Assembly (NCBI GenBank): GCA_002245135.1
Contig: NGBS01000599.1
Location: 62,001 to 126,000, forward strand
DNA length: 64,000 nucleotides
Reading direction: 5' to 3'
Source of the DNA: Proteromonas lacertae
Taxonomy: Eukaryota > Sar > Bigyra > Opalinata > Proteromonadidae
The position numbers and the translations under genes are program-made. Below, one piece after another: positions 33,678-47,114 of the stretch. Position 1 is the first letter of the stretch. Each line of letters starts with the position of its first letter. A model generated the notes under the pieces. The model ran no database searches. It was not told the DNA's origin and was given only the letters and a program-made list of their open reading frames with translations.

Positions 33678-34314
33678 TGTTGTGCGCCGTTTGTCATAGT
33701 TGGCCGTTTGTCTACCAGACACTTTTAAAACAAACTAAATGTATATTCTTGCTTGTCTTGATGAAAAATCGTTACTTTTATACTAACTTTGTTATATGAC
33801 CTACCTCTGCAGTATACTTTTTTGTTAATATAAATAGTTTGAATATTTGCGCCGTTTGTTTTGTAGAAATTTTTGAAGCAAACTAAATGCATATTTAGCT
33901 AATATAAACTAAAATACATTAGCTAAAATGATTAGAATATAATAATTATTAAATCTTTCTATATAAAAAAGAAATGTAAAAAATAGGCTTGAGTGAGGCT
34001 TGATTCTATATTTTCTATTTTCATTTTAAATGTCTTATGATCAACATTAAGCGGTTCTAATCATTTCAGCTAATGTATTTTAGTCTATATTAGCTAAATA
34101 TGCATTTAGTTTGCTTCAAAAATTTCTACAAAACAAACGGCGCAAATATTCAAACTATTTATATTAACAAAAAAGTATACTGCAGAGGTAGGTCATATAA
34201 CAAAGTTAGTATAAAAGTAACGATTTTTCATCAAGACAAGCAAGAATATACATTTAGTTTGTTTTAAAAGTGTCTGGTAGACAAACGGCCAACTATGACA
34301 AACGGCGCACAACA
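33678..34314. mobile_element. 637-bp foldback element, family of the 7.0-kb element
   Basis: Nearly perfect palindrome with arms of about 255 bp. It starts TGTTGTGCGCCGTTTGTC and ends with the inverse. Exact 5-bp duplications CAAGT flank it (33673-33677 and 34315-34319). Each arm also holds an internal second copy of the tip word (GCGCCGTTTGTT). The subterminal blocks AAACAAACTAAAT and TTACTTTTATACTAACTTTG are shared with the other copies. There is no coding sequence. It lies only about 150 bp from the inner junction of the right arm. Confidence 0.85.
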
Positions 34315-34461
34315 CAAGTGATTACTGTTTTACCTGTTTTCGAGTGTAATTAGATCTTGAATTATATTCAGATTACACTGCAATTTACCTGTTTTAAAAG
34401 TCATTTCTACAATTCATTGATAAAACTATAGATATATTTTTGTTTTAGAGTTATTTCTATA

Positions 34462-34738
34462 TTTTCTAAAGAGTAAAAACAATTCCCTGAACAAAAGTAT
34501 ATACTTCACAAACACATCAACATGTAATTCAGGATATGGATTAATGTATATTAATAATAAATGCGCAATAGAAGCTATAACAGATTATTACATATTAAGT
34601 AGATGTAAATTTTTAATTTTGACAAAATGTAGTTCTTTTAGTTTGGTTAGTTTATTTGCGAATAAAATAGGACATAAAAACCATAAAATGCACAAATATT
34701 ATGGTAACTGTAGTATTCATTCTAATTTATACAATTAA
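34462..34738 (+). pseudogene. 3' fragment of fucosyltransferase-like gene
   Basis: Identical to the last 92 codons of the gene at 20110-21069 (from within the ISSDS block through CKFLILTKCSSFSLVSL to the TAA). The homology stops at 34462, where the arm ends, so the N-terminal anchor and donor loop are absent. Confidence 0.85.
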
Positions 34739-34811
34739 AATAATGCTGACATATAAAAGAAGAAAAACACTATATTCAATAGAAATATAGGTATTTGTCA
34801 TTAATAAAAAA

Positions 34812-35836
34812 CTATATTGGAGTTAAACTGCAATTATTAAAACTTAACTTCAAGTTATTTATCAAACCATTCTTTATTTCATAGCCTAAACCATTTATTC
34901 TATCAAGTAGTATACCAGATTTTAATAATGCTGTTAAACCAAATGTACTTTTAGAAATTATTAATAGATGAGATTTTGAAAGAATTTCATGTTCAATAAT
35001 TATTGTTGAATCTTTTCTATGATTTTTATAGTGATTAGTTATGTTAGTCGAATAAACTGATATTTCTTTGTATTTACTTTGTAAATTTATTTTTAGTTTA
35101 TAAGAATCAGCTGTAAAAAACCAATTTCTATATTCTTTGTGTTTTGATGCTAAATCAAGCATTATTTTTACATCATTTAGATCAGCAAATTGTTTTTCAT
35201 TTAAATCTTCATTTCCAAGTCTAATTTGTATTCCTAAAAATACTTCTTTATTAAAAGTTTGGATATATTTATCTACTCTTTTATTAATGAAATGTTTTAC
35301 CCTCAATAATTTTGTAAAAATTTGATGATAAATATAGAAAATTATATTACATAACTTTTTAGATTCATATAATGGAACATATATTATAACATTTTTAAAG
35401 AAATATTTGTCTTTTATTAATTCAACTAGAGTATCACACCAAATATATTGAAAATGAATGTTATTCTTTCTATTTATATTATTTAACTTCTTTATATAAA
35501 AAGGACATATTGAAATCCTTTCTACTTTTTCATACTTTTTCAATGATATATTATATTTATTAATATAGTAGAATAGATCAAATTCATTCCAATTTTCAAC
35601 TAGCTAAATATATATATTAATTTAATACTTTTAGGTTTTTTGTCAAAATAAATAGACATTAATATTATTCCAGCAAAAGACATTAGTCTATTTCCTAATC
35701 CAGCAATAGTATAAGTACTGATTGTGAAGATACTATTCTTATAAATACGATTTACAATGTTAATTAATTCAACATAATAATAATTATTATTTAAAAATAC
35801 TAATACAATAATTAAATATATAAAAGTATTTCTCAT
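34812..35836 (-). CDS. Fucosyltransferase-like glycosyltransferase, right-arm copy
   Basis: Identical to the gene at 19012-20036, including the 29-nt intron (35600-35628). Motifs GLGNRLMSFAG and FLGIQIRLGNEDL are intact, so both copies could be active. Confidence 0.72.
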
Positions 35837-35936
35837 AATAAATTAATAATTTCAATGGAATAAAAAAAGAAAATCAAGTGTAAATATAAAACTTTATTTT
35901 CATTATAATATCTATCTTTTTCTTATATTATTATAT

Positions 35937-37025
35937 TTGTTTTATTCTTTTCATTACACAAAAAAATACAAGCAAAAAATCAATAAAATACATTATACCA
36001 CTTTATTAAACCCAATTGAAATATTTTATGGAGTGTATTTGTTCTCTGCTTTCCAAGATGATAGTATAATAAGATTAATTACATATCATATAAACACAAG
36101 AGATTATTTGACTAATAATTTTAGTTGTATATTCATAGAAAACAAGAAATATAAAACTAGATTAATATCATATAATTACAAACCTGTACACAATTGTTAT
36201 TATAACTTAATATGCAAAATTCCTCATGATTTTATAACTACAGATAGAGTAATGTTAAATAATAAAGTAATAAAAATAGTAAATACCAATAATAATAGAA
36301 AGTTATACAAACTTTTATTCTGCTTAACTACTCTATTTAACTATAATAATAGTATTAGATTTATTGAATTCATAGAATACTATAGATATTTTGGAGTCGA
36401 TAGATTTATAATATACAATACTAATTGTTCAAAGCAGATTGAAAAGATTATCATTCATTACATGAATATTGGATTAATTGCTGTAATTTATGATAATTTT
36501 ACTCACAATTTATATGAAAGGAAAAAATTTCATGTTTGGAAACAGAATGATTGTTTCTTTAGATATAAAAATTATGCAAAGAAAATGATTTATACAGATC
36601 ATGATGAAATAATATATTCACCTAAATTTACAAATAGTACAGATTTCTTTTCTCATTTGAATGATAAAGCTACATCATATCATTTTTATCCTAAATTAAC
36701 TATTACATATGGAAAAGGATTCTTCACAAATAACTTTTATTCAGTATGCCCTTTATCACAATGGAAATTCATTATAAATAACCCTAATTGTGTATTACAG
36801 GTTGTAGTTCATGATATTATCACTAAAAAGAGAAAAGAATGCTTTAAAGTAGTAGTACGTATTGACAATGGGTATGTAATTCACGCAAGAAATTTACCTT
36901 CTAGGCATTCCAAAGTATGTAGAAATTGGAGCTTTATATCATCATTTACTAGTCAGAAGAATAAATTATTTCGATTAACCAATAATGCAATATCTATAAT
37001 AAAACCGCATCATTATTATAAATAA
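35937..37025 (+). CDS. GT92-like glycosyltransferase, right-arm copy
   Basis: Identical to the gene at 17823-18998; the frame is open from about 35850 with the same N-terminal anchor and the same lack of ATG. DHDE metal motif and QNDCFFRY block present. Confidence 0.8.
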   Translation: MFYSFHYTKKYKQKINKIHYTTLLNPIEIFYGVYLFSAFQDDSIIRLITYHINTRDYLTNNFSCIFIENKKYKTRLISYNYKPVHNCYYNLICKIPHDFITTDRVMLNNKVIKIVNTNNNRKLYKLLFCLTTLFNYNNSIRFIEFIEYYRYFGVDRFIIYNTNCSKQIEKIIIHYMNIGLIAVIYDNFTHNLYERKKFHVWKQNDCFFRYKNYAKKMIYTDHDEIIYSPKFTNSTDFFSHLNDKATSYHFYPKLTITYGKGFFTNNFYSVCPLSQWKFIINNPNCVLQVVVHDIITKKRKECFKVVVRIDNGYVIHARNLPSRHSKVCRNWSFISSFTSQKNKLFRLTNNAISIIKPHHYYK

Positions 37026-37364
37026 CTATAATACAATAAAGAGTTATAATAATCGTATGGATTTGTTAATATTTAGATAATGGACATAAACAAATATTAC
37101 TTCATATTATCATTATAAAGCGAAAGAAAACTTTAAAAAAGCAGTAAAAGAAAGTAGAAAATTAAATAAAATAAAACAATAAAATGAAAGACATTTCGTA
37201 AATAAGTACTTACAAGAGCAACTCAACTCAAACGGCATAATTAAAACTCAAATAAATATTTTGAAAATAGTAGCTTATTACATTTTTTAATTTATGAGCT
37301 TATCTTATCATTAGTAAGAATATTAATCAGCGAAATAATACATACTATTTCTTCAGAATAAAAA
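37026..37364. other. Intergenic region, right-arm copy
   Basis: Mirror of 17484-17822, with no feature seen. Confidence 0.5.
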
Positions 37365-38503
37365 TTATAAAACTATCATATTCAAGATATATTGAAATAT
37401 AGTAATATTAACAACGAATTTTGATTTTATAATTCTTTCATAATATCCATAATATTCTAATCCAAGTTTTTTTGATAAAGAAAAATAACACAAATTTTTA
37501 CTTAAAAACTCCACTATTTTGCTACTTTTTGATAGAATGATGTTTGATAATCCTGCTCCGTGAGGAGCAACTATGAGTTTTGCATACTTAAAATAATTTA
37601 AAGTATTATTGAATGTTGTATTAGGATAAAATATTACTATTTTAGTTTTTGTGTATATGTTTTGCATAGTATTATACACTTCATCAAAGTTTTGTATATC
37701 TCTTTTACCAAATCTCTTTATTAATATTATATCATATTTTGCTTTAGATTTTATTCTATATCTCAAATAATATCTTAAATATAGTAAATGTAATAATGGT
37801 GGAGATGATCCACAACTTCCTTTTTCTAGTATTAATAATTTTTCAACAAAAACATTTCCATAAATTATTCTTGAATTATTAAATCCTAGAAAATGTAGAT
37901 ATTTTACGTTAATTGATCTAATTGTATGTATTTTTATCGATTTATCGCGCAATAGTTCAGGTATATAATATCCTATTTTTGCTAAACACTCAACAATTGA
38001 GTGAAATACTGCATTTCCCCAATGATGACTTATTGATATGACTTTTTTATACTTTTTATATAACTCTATTTTATAATAAATTTTAGGCATATTAGAGCAC
38101 TTACATCCTCCTTTAGTTGTAATGTTCCAACAATGTGAGTGAATACTTCCCTCATTAGATAATATTACATCTTTGAATCCTAATAGTTTTAAATGGAAGT
38201 TTAGATGTGTATATTCTATTTTCTTTTTTCTCATTTTAGCATTAACTGATATGTTTATTAAGTAATTACTCTTCTTGTATGTAAATATTATCCTTTTGGA
38301 GTGAAAATAAAATATATTACTAATATTATTAGTTTTATATTCTATACATTTATAATTTTGGTAATAATTACATTTCATTTTTTTCTTTAATGATAAAAAA
38401 TAGAATGATTTATTTAAAAAAGAACTGTGATTATATATGTAAAAATCCTTATTTCTTAAAAATCGAACATTAATAATGAGTATAATATAAAGAACAAAAA
38501 CAT
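37365..38503 (-). CDS. GT61-like glycosyltransferase, right-arm copy
   Basis: Identical to 16345-17483: APHGAGLSN hallmark present, and the same five-base run interrupts the link between the anchor-encoding ATG (38503) and the catalytic frame (first ATG 38378). Confidence 0.85.
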
Positions 38504-38582
38504 AAATACTAATATATACAAAGGAATTATAGGATTCTATAATAAAATTATATAATAAATAGATACACTAGAAATAATAATG

Positions 38583-39838
38583 TTATATACATTTACAGTT
38601 AGTTTGTATTTTTGCATTATTACAATTTCTATCAATAGTGATTTCTGAAAAAAGTGTGTTAATATCATTTACTTTAAAATCTTTTGATATATATTTTAGT
38701 GTTAAAAATAAATTGTATGGTGTTACTAATCTATTTTGATTTATATTTAACGCCTTTAGTTGATTTTTAGAAAGAATACTTCTATGTACAATCTATATAC
38801 ATTTGTAGTATATAATTATACAAAAATCAATGGTGGAAATGCATTTTCATTTTCGTTATAGTATTTACCGTAATGTATACCATGATCACCTACTATAATA
38901 GTTATTGTATTATTAAGTGAATTAGTATCTATATATTACATTACTACTATACTGTTTAATGATTGAAAGTATTTTCTTAATCTCTCATCTAAACCTGCAA
39001 CAGATAATTGATTTGCCTAATGAATTAAATTTAAATAATACATCGTGAGTATCAGAAAATGAAGTAAATGAAAATACAGGTATATTATGATGTGAATAGT
39101 ATATTTGAGATTTTGCTAAGTAATCAAGAAACATATACGATATTCTTTTCCCGTAAATACATCTTGGCCCAGTTCCATAAGCTCCAGATTTATTGTAACT
39201 ACAATGTATAAGAATTATATTTAATACTTATTTATGGATGGATGACAAGCAATATTAATATTGTGATCTGCTCCATGTACTTCAGGTTTTCCATAATTAT
39301 TGATATTATTATCACAAAATCCAGCTAATGAAATTGTTATATAACCATTATCATGAAAGCAATTAAATAATGACTTTTTCTAAAAATTAATTAAAATTAT
39401 ACTCTTAATGTTTTGTTTCTGAATTTTGTACCATAAAATAATGATAAATAATTTGGTCTTGAATTAATACCTACAGTATGATACCTAAGCATATCAAATA
39501 TATAGAAATGTTTAGACAGTAATAGAAGATATTTCTGTGTAGATTGAAACTGCTGATTAAATGCTATTCTAGATAAACCATCAAAAAGAATTAAATTAAC
39601 TGAAATTTTATGTGAAATTCTTGCAATATTTGTATGAGGTATAAATTTTAAAAATAAAAAACTACCTTTATCATTTTCATAATAATTAATTTCGTAGTTA
39701 CTTATATTTTTATTATACTAACGTATTTTTAATTGATATTAGTTTGAATAAGCCATTATATTTAAAAGAATGTATTAGATTAATCACATAAATAATATAG
39801 ATACAAATGATTAGAATAATAATTATAGAGCATTTCAT
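38583..39838 (-). pseudogene. DUF229 sulfatase-like gene, right-arm copy with 256-bp deletion
   Basis: Same gene as 14754-16265 but lacking the equivalent of 14870-15125. The loss removes most of exon 1 and the 5' part of intron 1 while keeping the anchor and exons 2-7. The breakpoints share GTTA, so the loss fits slippage or end joining at microhomology. The metal-site motifs (FDGLSR, GDHGIHYG) survive, but the reading frame from the ATG does not reach them normally. The left copy is the intact one. Confidence 0.8.
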
Positions 39839-39843
39839 ATTTA

Positions 39844-40866
39844 TTAAGCATTATCAATTGTTTCAATTATTTTATCTATATAATCTTTTAAATAAAAGAA
39901 TTTGCTACTTTCGTAAAAATAGAAGCATTTATTTAATGGAATCTTAGATCTTGAATGCCTTACATATGCATCTTTTATATCAATATTTATTATATTTTTT
40001 TTCTCTTCCTCCCATTCTTTAGGGAAGTGAGCACCAATACTTTTTATCTTATTCGGTTTTAATATCATTTTTTCATATCCTTTTATGATTTTGCATCCTT
40101 TTTTATCTGTTTCAAATATATTTTCTAGGGTATTATTTACATAAAATAGTATTGAATGGAAAATAAAAACGTAATTATTATTACCATAGTAGTTTATAAC
40201 ATCCATTATAGTATTTCTTCTAGTTGGAATTATTATTTCGTCAATATCAGTAACAATTACATAATCACTTATATATTTATAATGATTAATACAATGATTT
40301 AATTTTGAATCTTGACCATAGTAATAAAACGAAATGTTAGGTACTTTATAATATATAATGTCTATCCAGTTTTTTTCTTTCAACCACTTATATTGTTTTC
40401 TGTATGTACTATTATAGTAACTTATATAAATAGTAATATGTTCAACTCCTAGTCTTTTGTATAATAAACATGTTCGTATAATGTTCTTACAATTAATATA
40501 TTTAAATATACTAACTACACATAAACTGAGTTTTATTCTAGTAATTATGTTTTTCTTTAATGATATAGATAGTGATTTATATATATTTTTGTTAGATTTA
40601 TTATATGCAATACCTTTTCTTTCATATGCATAAATATTCTTTCTAATATTAAATTTAAAGTATGCGTAAAGGTATATTTTCTTTTTTACATTATCATAGA
40701 AGCATAGTGGTATGTAATAGAAATTTGTTAAAGATGAGTTTATAACAGTGCAAATATAATATTCATATCTTTTATATTTATAGCTTCCTAGAGAATATAT
40801 AATCATGAATATAAAATACATCAATATTATATAAATATTATATATATAAATTGAGAACTTTTTCAT
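39844..40866 (-). CDS. GT92-like glycosyltransferase, right-arm copy
   Basis: Identical to 13726-14748; anchor, GQDSKLNHCINHY and DIDE motifs intact, with the same ATG start. Confidence 0.87.
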   Translation of the reverse strand: MKKFSIYIYNIYIILMYFIFMIIYSLGSYKYKRYEYYICTVINSSLTNFYYIPLCFYDNVKKKIYLYAYFKFNIRKNIYAYERKGIAYNKSNKNIYKSLSISLKKNIITRIKLSLCVVSIFKYINCKNIIRTCLLYKRLGVEHITIYISYYNSTYRKQYKWLKEKNWIDIIYYKVPNISFYYYGQDSKLNHCINHYKYISDYVIVTDIDEIIIPTRRNTIMDVINYYGNNNYVFIFHSILFYVNNTLENIFETDKKGCKIIKGYEKMILKPNKIKSIGAHFPKEWEEEKKNIINIDIKDAYVRHSRSKIPLNKCFYFYESSKFFYLKDYIDKIIETIDNA

Positions 40867-41144
40867 AAATAAATATTTTCCAAGATTATATTAATAGTTT
40901 CAGCCAGACCTCCATACGCAGACCGATTTATACAGCCCTATTTTCATTTAAATTATTCGAAAAGCTGTATATGTATATAATTTTCAAAAATATTAATATA
41001 TGGATTTTTCTTTAATATTATTATAGAAATTCCATTTACTTATACTCATTTATAATATCTTTAAATTTGTTTTATCAAGTTTATGGTTTTTTATTCATAC
41101 AGTAAAGAATTGATATATTTCAACTCTGTCATTATATTTGATAG

Positions 41145-41552
41145 AAATGTAATTCTTTTAATATATTAAGTCATAATTCTCATCTTGATTGGATTGAACA
41201 AATAAAATACAAACAAATTAAATTAATATCACCTCGTATAGGTTATAAAAATGGTTTAAGATGGTGTGCAACACCATTAATTGTTTATAGAAAGTGGCTC
41301 TATTTAATGTGGTTTAACAAAATTTATTGTAAAAATGCAGCTGAAGATGCGCATTTATCATTTACATTACTATTATTTTGTAATATTGAGTGTATTCATA
41401 TTGCAATGAATAATTTAAGTTGCAAAAATGATAAACTATCATTATCCAAACATTTAGTATCATCAAAGTTATGGAGTGATTACACAAACTATATAAAGAA
41501 AATTAACATTTCTTATATTAATTATATAAAAAGTAAATATCACATAGTATAA
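41145..41552 (+). pseudogene. Partial glycosyltransferase-like gene, right-arm copy
   Basis: Identical to 13040-13447, open frame without an initiating ATG in its first third, with NAAEDAHLSF present. Confidence 0.45.
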
Positions 41553-42343
41553 AATTATAAAATTAAACCTTGTATTGCTATTTGTCTATTGAATTTTCCT
41601 TGTATTTTTTTTGGTATAAAACCTTATTACAAAGAAATTAATACAATTTATTGATGCATGATTGATGTATATTTTTTGGTAAGAAAGAATGTAGTATTTT
41701 ATTGAAATCATTATTATAATACTATTTATCAGTGTTGTATTTATCTGTCAAAAAATATAGTTTTGCCTATACGTCAAAACCTATATCTTTAGCTTGACCT
41801 TTACCTTACTTATACAATATTAGGCTCACTAGAATTTAGAAGGTTTTGCTTCAAACTAAGATAAACTTTACCTTGAAGATAGGTTTATAATGATTATTTA
41901 TTTTCAGAAACTTAGAAAGCAAGAGACTTATTAAAGAGAAATTATTAATATCCAGAAATAGAGATTTATTGTTATAATTACATTTAAGTTTGTTTTTTAG
42001 AGATAGCAATCAATATAAATAAATCAACAAAAAAACAATTTGTTTATAAATATGTTAAATATAACTATTGAGTAGTTTGCAGATGAATTTTAATGCATCA
42101 GAATAGATATTTTTACAATTTCTACTAATCTTTGTCATAATTATGGTAATTAAAGTAAAACAGGAATGAGGATAAATATTTTATATTGTTACTCAGTAAG
42201 TAATTAAAATAGATTTTAACAAAATAATACTCGAGGTTTGACCTGCCGATAGTCAAAGCTAGATTATAGGTTTCACCTAAAACCATATTTATACAACCCT
42301 GCTTTTTATTACATAAAAAATTCTATCATGATTTAGACTATTT
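41553..42343. other. Gene-free stretch, right-arm copy
   Basis: Mirror of 12249-13039, with the same short repeats in inverse orientation. Confidence 0.5.
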
Positions 42344-43654
42344 ATGTTTATATATATAAAATTCTTATTATTGTTATTGTTTTTGCAGTTATATAATTTA
42401 TTGGGTAAATTTTTCTCATATTATGCAAGCAGTAATAATAATGATTATAATTACAATTATTTATATACAAAATGTATAAATACTATAGAAATAAATAAAT
42501 GCAACACAAGTAAAATTATATTAAACAATTATACATATGGATTTCAATTCTATGATAGATTATATCATTCTTCTAATTGTGAAGTGTGTAATACAATATT
42601 AAACACAACTCAATCTATTAAATGCAATAATGGAATAATAAAAACCCATAGATCCTATATTTCAGATTTTTATAGATGCATAAACGAATCAGAAGAATTA
42701 TATGGATCAGAGGTTATTCAGAATTGGATATTTAAGAAGCAAAATCCTATTAATTGTTATAATAAGAAATATTTAATAATACCATATTGGGGATCTGGTT
42801 TTGGCTCACAAATACATGTTATGGGGTCATTTTTAGCATTAGCGCTAAATAGTAATAGAATTGCATTAATACACAATACAATGCTAAATAAATATATATA
42901 TCCATTAACAAACTGTAATATAATTCCTAAAAATAATGAATTAAATAAATCATATGATGCTTTCAGTAATAATAAATATGTTTATCAAAAAACATCTAAT
43001 TACATAAATAAATATCCAAGATATGTAATTCCTGACTATGTTTATAATTTCTTAATAAAATCACCAATTCATCCTTCTTACTATCTTCATTATTGGAGAA
43101 CACAATCTTCGAAATATATATATAAATTAAAAGATAAAACAAAATTAATTGTGAATAAACAATTTCATAAATATTATATATGTAATAATAATCTGAATAG
43201 TTTACTATCTAATCCATGCATTAATGTGTGGGTAAGACATGGAGATAAGTATAAAGAAATGAAATTAATTGAAACAGAGAAATATTTTTCTGCTATTAAG
43301 CTGATAACAAGGATTATTGGTAAGAAATTTGTGATATATTTATCAACAGATGATAGGGATGTAATAAATACATTCATTCAATTAGACTATCCTATATGTT
43401 ATTTAAATTACTCACGATATAATGATAATATAAGTAATTGGAAAGATAATCATATATTTAATATAATTAGTGATATTGAAATATCCTTGAAATGCATTTT
43501 ATTTATTGGTACTAGAAACAGCAATATAAATCGATTAATTGATGAATTGAGATCTACAAGTAAAAATAATAGCAACATACCATATTTTGAAATGGGAAGA
43601 ATTAACTATATTAATGAAACAAATAAATACTTAGAAATACCTGAATATTGGTGA
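42344..43654 (+). CDS. GT23-like glycosyltransferase, right-arm copy
   Basis: Identical to 10938-12248 (436 residues; GSGFGSQIH, VWVRHGDKYKE, YLSTDDRDV), again ending TGA with TAA four codons later. Confidence 0.72.
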   Translation: MFIYIKFLLLLLFLQLYNLLGKFFSYYASSNNNDYNYNYLYTKCINTIEINKCNTSKIILNNYTYGFQFYDRLYHSSNCEVCNTILNTTQSIKCNNGIIKTHRSYISDFYRCINESEELYGSEVIQNWIFKKQNPINCYNKKYLIIPYWGSGFGSQIHVMGSFLALALNSNRIALIHNTMLNKYIYPLTNCNIIPKNNELNKSYDAFSNNKYVYQKTSNYINKYPRYVIPDYVYNFLIKSPIHPSYYLHYWRTQSSKYIYKLKDKTKLIVNKQFHKYYICNNNLNSLLSNPCINVWVRHGDKYKEMKLIETEKYFSAIKLITRIIGKKFVIYLSTDDRDVINTFIQLDYPICYLNYSRYNDNISNWKDNHIFNIISDIEISLKCILFIGTRNSNINRLIDELRSTSKNNSNIPYFEMGRINYINETNKYLEIPEYW

Positions 43655-43864
43655 TTAAACTCTTCTTAAAAATCTAATTTCATATTTATTACATATCATA
43701 TAAGCATAGGAGAATAAAGTATATTATTCATTGAATTAATAATATTTAATACTAATTGTTCATATTAAACTGAAAGAATTTTGTTTATTATATGAATATG
43801 CTCTACTCCCATATTTATTTTCTTCATATGTAATTTTATTAAATAATGTATTTAGAATATTATA

Positions 43865-44648
43865 ATGAATAGAAAATATGTATTTTCATTTCTTTTCTTT
43901 TTAAATATTTCTATTATTCTACGAATATTCTATAATATATATGTGAACAATATATACTTTTATTCATTCATTACATCATTACCACCAATATTATACTATA
44001 ATGATTATATTTTTAAAATAGTATTATCAAATATTAGGTCTTTTATAGGAAACAGGGGGTTAATAATTATATACATTCAAACTAATATTCAATTTTATAA
44101 TTTGAAATGTAGAGAATGTAGAATAATCAAAATTACTAGGTATATAGTATGAAATAATTATTAATAGCAATAATAGTTATGGAACTCCATTTTTTTACCC
44201 AATGATTGATAAATCTATATCAATCTTTCACAGTAAAATTTTGATTTATTTTAACTCAGATATTTTATTTTCAAAAAATATTATGATAATAATAAACATA
44301 TTGAGGAATAATTATCTTCATAATAAAAGAATACTAATTGTTGGTAAAAGGGGTGATATATATTGGAAAAATGTATATCTAGCAAAAAGGCATACAGATT
44401 TATGGAAAACTTGCAAGATTCATTCAGGCAAAGGAATTGACTATTTTATTTTTACGCAATCAACATTTTCTTCTGCCGATAAATTTATTCTCAATGAAAT
44501 TGTTGTAGGACGTGTCAGATATGATAATATTATCGTATCACTAGCATTAAAAAGAAATAATAGATATGTTTTTGATGGTACTGATTTTATAATGGCAGTT
44601 CACTTAAGTATATTGAGTAGAGAAAAAACCAAATTAGTTATTGTATAG
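43865..44648 (+). CDS. GT-A-like glycosyltransferase with NSD motif, right-arm copy
   Basis: Identical to 9944-10727; the 28-nt intron is at 44140-44167. Spliced product 251 residues. Confidence 0.75.
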
Positions 44649-44911
44649 ATTATCTAATATATAAACTAGAGACAAAAGAAGAGAGATTATTATTATAACT
44701 GCAATGTAATTAAAAAATACAATTATAGTTATATTTATTTAGGATCAGTAGACAAAATAAAGAATAAGCTAAATAGCTCAAATTATAAAATAGTGTTGAA
44801 ATAAGTGTTAGTAATTATAATGAGTATTATTCTTGAATGTAATATTTGCAACCCTTATCAATATTGCAAAAAATGAATATTTTTGTGTTGAGGTATAGTT
44901 ATGCAATCAAT

Positions 44912-46243
44912 TTATTTTTTGATATATTTAACAATATTAGGAGTTAAATAATGTTTATCAACATAAACAATATCATTATTTATTATGTATGTACATTTTT
45001 TGTTAATACACAAATGTTTATTCATATCACATTTTCTTATATTTTTATGATTAAAGAAGATAAATCAGATATAGCACAATTTACTCCTAATATAGCAAAT
45101 GCGGATTATCATTTATAGCTACTATGTTATTGCTAAATTTCAGTAAATGTTTTTGGAGATGAATATAATACTTATTGAAGTTGTTAATAAATCTCTCACT
45201 ATTTTTAAACTCATAACTATATTTAAAGCTACACATTATTATTAGCTTAATATTTTTATTTTTTTCTATTGCTGATAATATATGATCTATTCTAAATAAT
45301 GATATATCCTTTTCTGCATTAAAATATATGATATTATATATACCGCATATTCATTGATCTTTATGAGAGTCTCCTATTAACAGTATTTTGGAGCAATTAC
45401 TTTGATTAACTACAATTTTACATGGATATTGAATAAGATATTTTTGAAAATTGTATATACAAATTAATGAAATTTTTGATTTAGACCTAAGGTTCAAATT
45501 TTGAACCTAGGTTTAAAATCTTTCTTCTCCAAATTAATTACTAATTAAGAAGACTATAATTAATTATAATACTAATTAAAATGTATATACAAAGTGTGAA
45601 TAATAATATGTATTATTACACAAAAATATCGCTGCATTATGAAATTAAGTAAATAAAATTGAACTATAGCCAGAAATATTAATTTCTTTCTTGAAATGAA
45701 TAAAATATGAAATCAAGAATTGATACAACCTTGGTAATAAGCAGTAATAACAATATATATTATCATTATCAATATTGTAATAATTTAGTGTAGAAGATAA
45801 TATAATTAGAAATACAATAATATTTTTTAAAAATCTAAACACTAATGTTAATAGTATTATAATATAGAATTGATATTCCAATGATAAGCTCTAATAGTAT
45901 TATTAATATAGAAAAGGTGAAGGATTATCATAATTATGAAAATAGTCTGTGTGTTTTATGTAGTAATAATCATTTAATTTAAAAAATAGTATAGAACTCA
46001 TATCAAAATAATGAACTATATATTTTCTACAAAAGAGAACTATAAAAAGAGATTAAAAAAATAGCCTTTTGCTATTTCTAACTATATATTCAACATTATA
46101 AAAATTGTGTCTCTTCAGATTAGGTAATATGTAATTATATTAAGAAAACTTGTAACTATCAGTAATATATCTACACCTAAATATCCACCTTGGAAAATAT
46201 CTATATTATAATGATATAATATGATTAAATCATAGAAATTCAT
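44912..46243 (-). pseudogene. Decayed AT3-SGNH acyltransferase, right-arm copy
   Basis: Mirror of 8348-9680 with the same breaks and one further base lost in the run at 45053-45055 (three As; four in the other arm). Confidence 0.72.
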
Positions 46244-46313
46244 CTTAAAAAATATATATCATATCTTATTATCAACTAATAACATAAAATGGTTGAATGA
46301 AGATTTAATCACA

Positions 46314-47114
46314 ATGATTTTATTTAAATATATTACTTTTATTGTTCTGTTGATAATATTAGTAATAATTATTAGATCTATATTTTACAATAGCATCAAT
46401 TTGAATAATATTAATAAAAATATTACAAACTATACATTATTAAATGATATGTCTGTCTTATTATCAAATTGTAATATAACTAACATTATGCGATATAATA
46501 TAACCAATAAAAAAGAATATGTTAATTATATGAACTATTTATCATGTGAATGTAAAGGAATAGGATACTGGGGTGGATTTTGTTTAAAAAAAGATAAAAT
46601 ATATGTAGGTGGTAACAACGTTCATGATAGTAGCTTGTCTATTAAATTACAAGATTTGTTTAAAGATAAGACAGTAATAGATCTTGGATCTGGTTTGGGT
46701 TGGTATTGCCCTATAATATCAAAGAAAGCAAAGAAATGTGATGAGTATGATGGTTCAGTGAATATTGAAGATATTACAAATGGAAAAGTGAAATACTTAA
46801 ATTTGGCTGAACCAATACAATTTCAATGCAATTATGATATAGTAATGTCAATAGAAGTTGCTGAACATATTCCAAAAGAATATGAAGATATATATATTAC
46901 TAACTTAATAAAATGTTGTAGAAAAGGATTATTAATAACATGGAGTAAAATAGGTCAACCAGGACATTTTCATGTAAATAATAGAAATAGAGAGGATGTA
47001 ATAAACATATTTGAGAAAAGGGGCTTAAAATATAATTATACTATAACATATACACTTAAAAATGCTACTAAAATATGGTGGTTAAAGAATAATATACTTT
47101 ACTTTTCCAAGTAA
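46314..47114 (+). CDS. Membrane-anchored methyltransferase, right-arm copy
   Basis: Identical to 7477-8277: anchor, VIDLGSGLGW and EVAEHIP all intact, TAA stop. Confidence 0.8.
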   Translation: MILFKYITFIVLLIILVIIIRSIFYNSINLNNINKNITNYTLLNDMSVLLSNCNITNIMRYNITNKKEYVNYMNYLSCECKGIGYWGGFCLKKDKIYVGGNNVHDSSLSIKLQDLFKDKTVIDLGSGLGWYCPIISKKAKKCDEYDGSVNIEDITNGKVKYLNLAEPIQFQCNYDIVMSIEVAEHIPKEYEDIYITNLIKCCRKGLLITWSKIGQPGHFHVNNRNREDVINIFEKRGLKYNYTITYTLKNATKIWWLKNNILYFSK

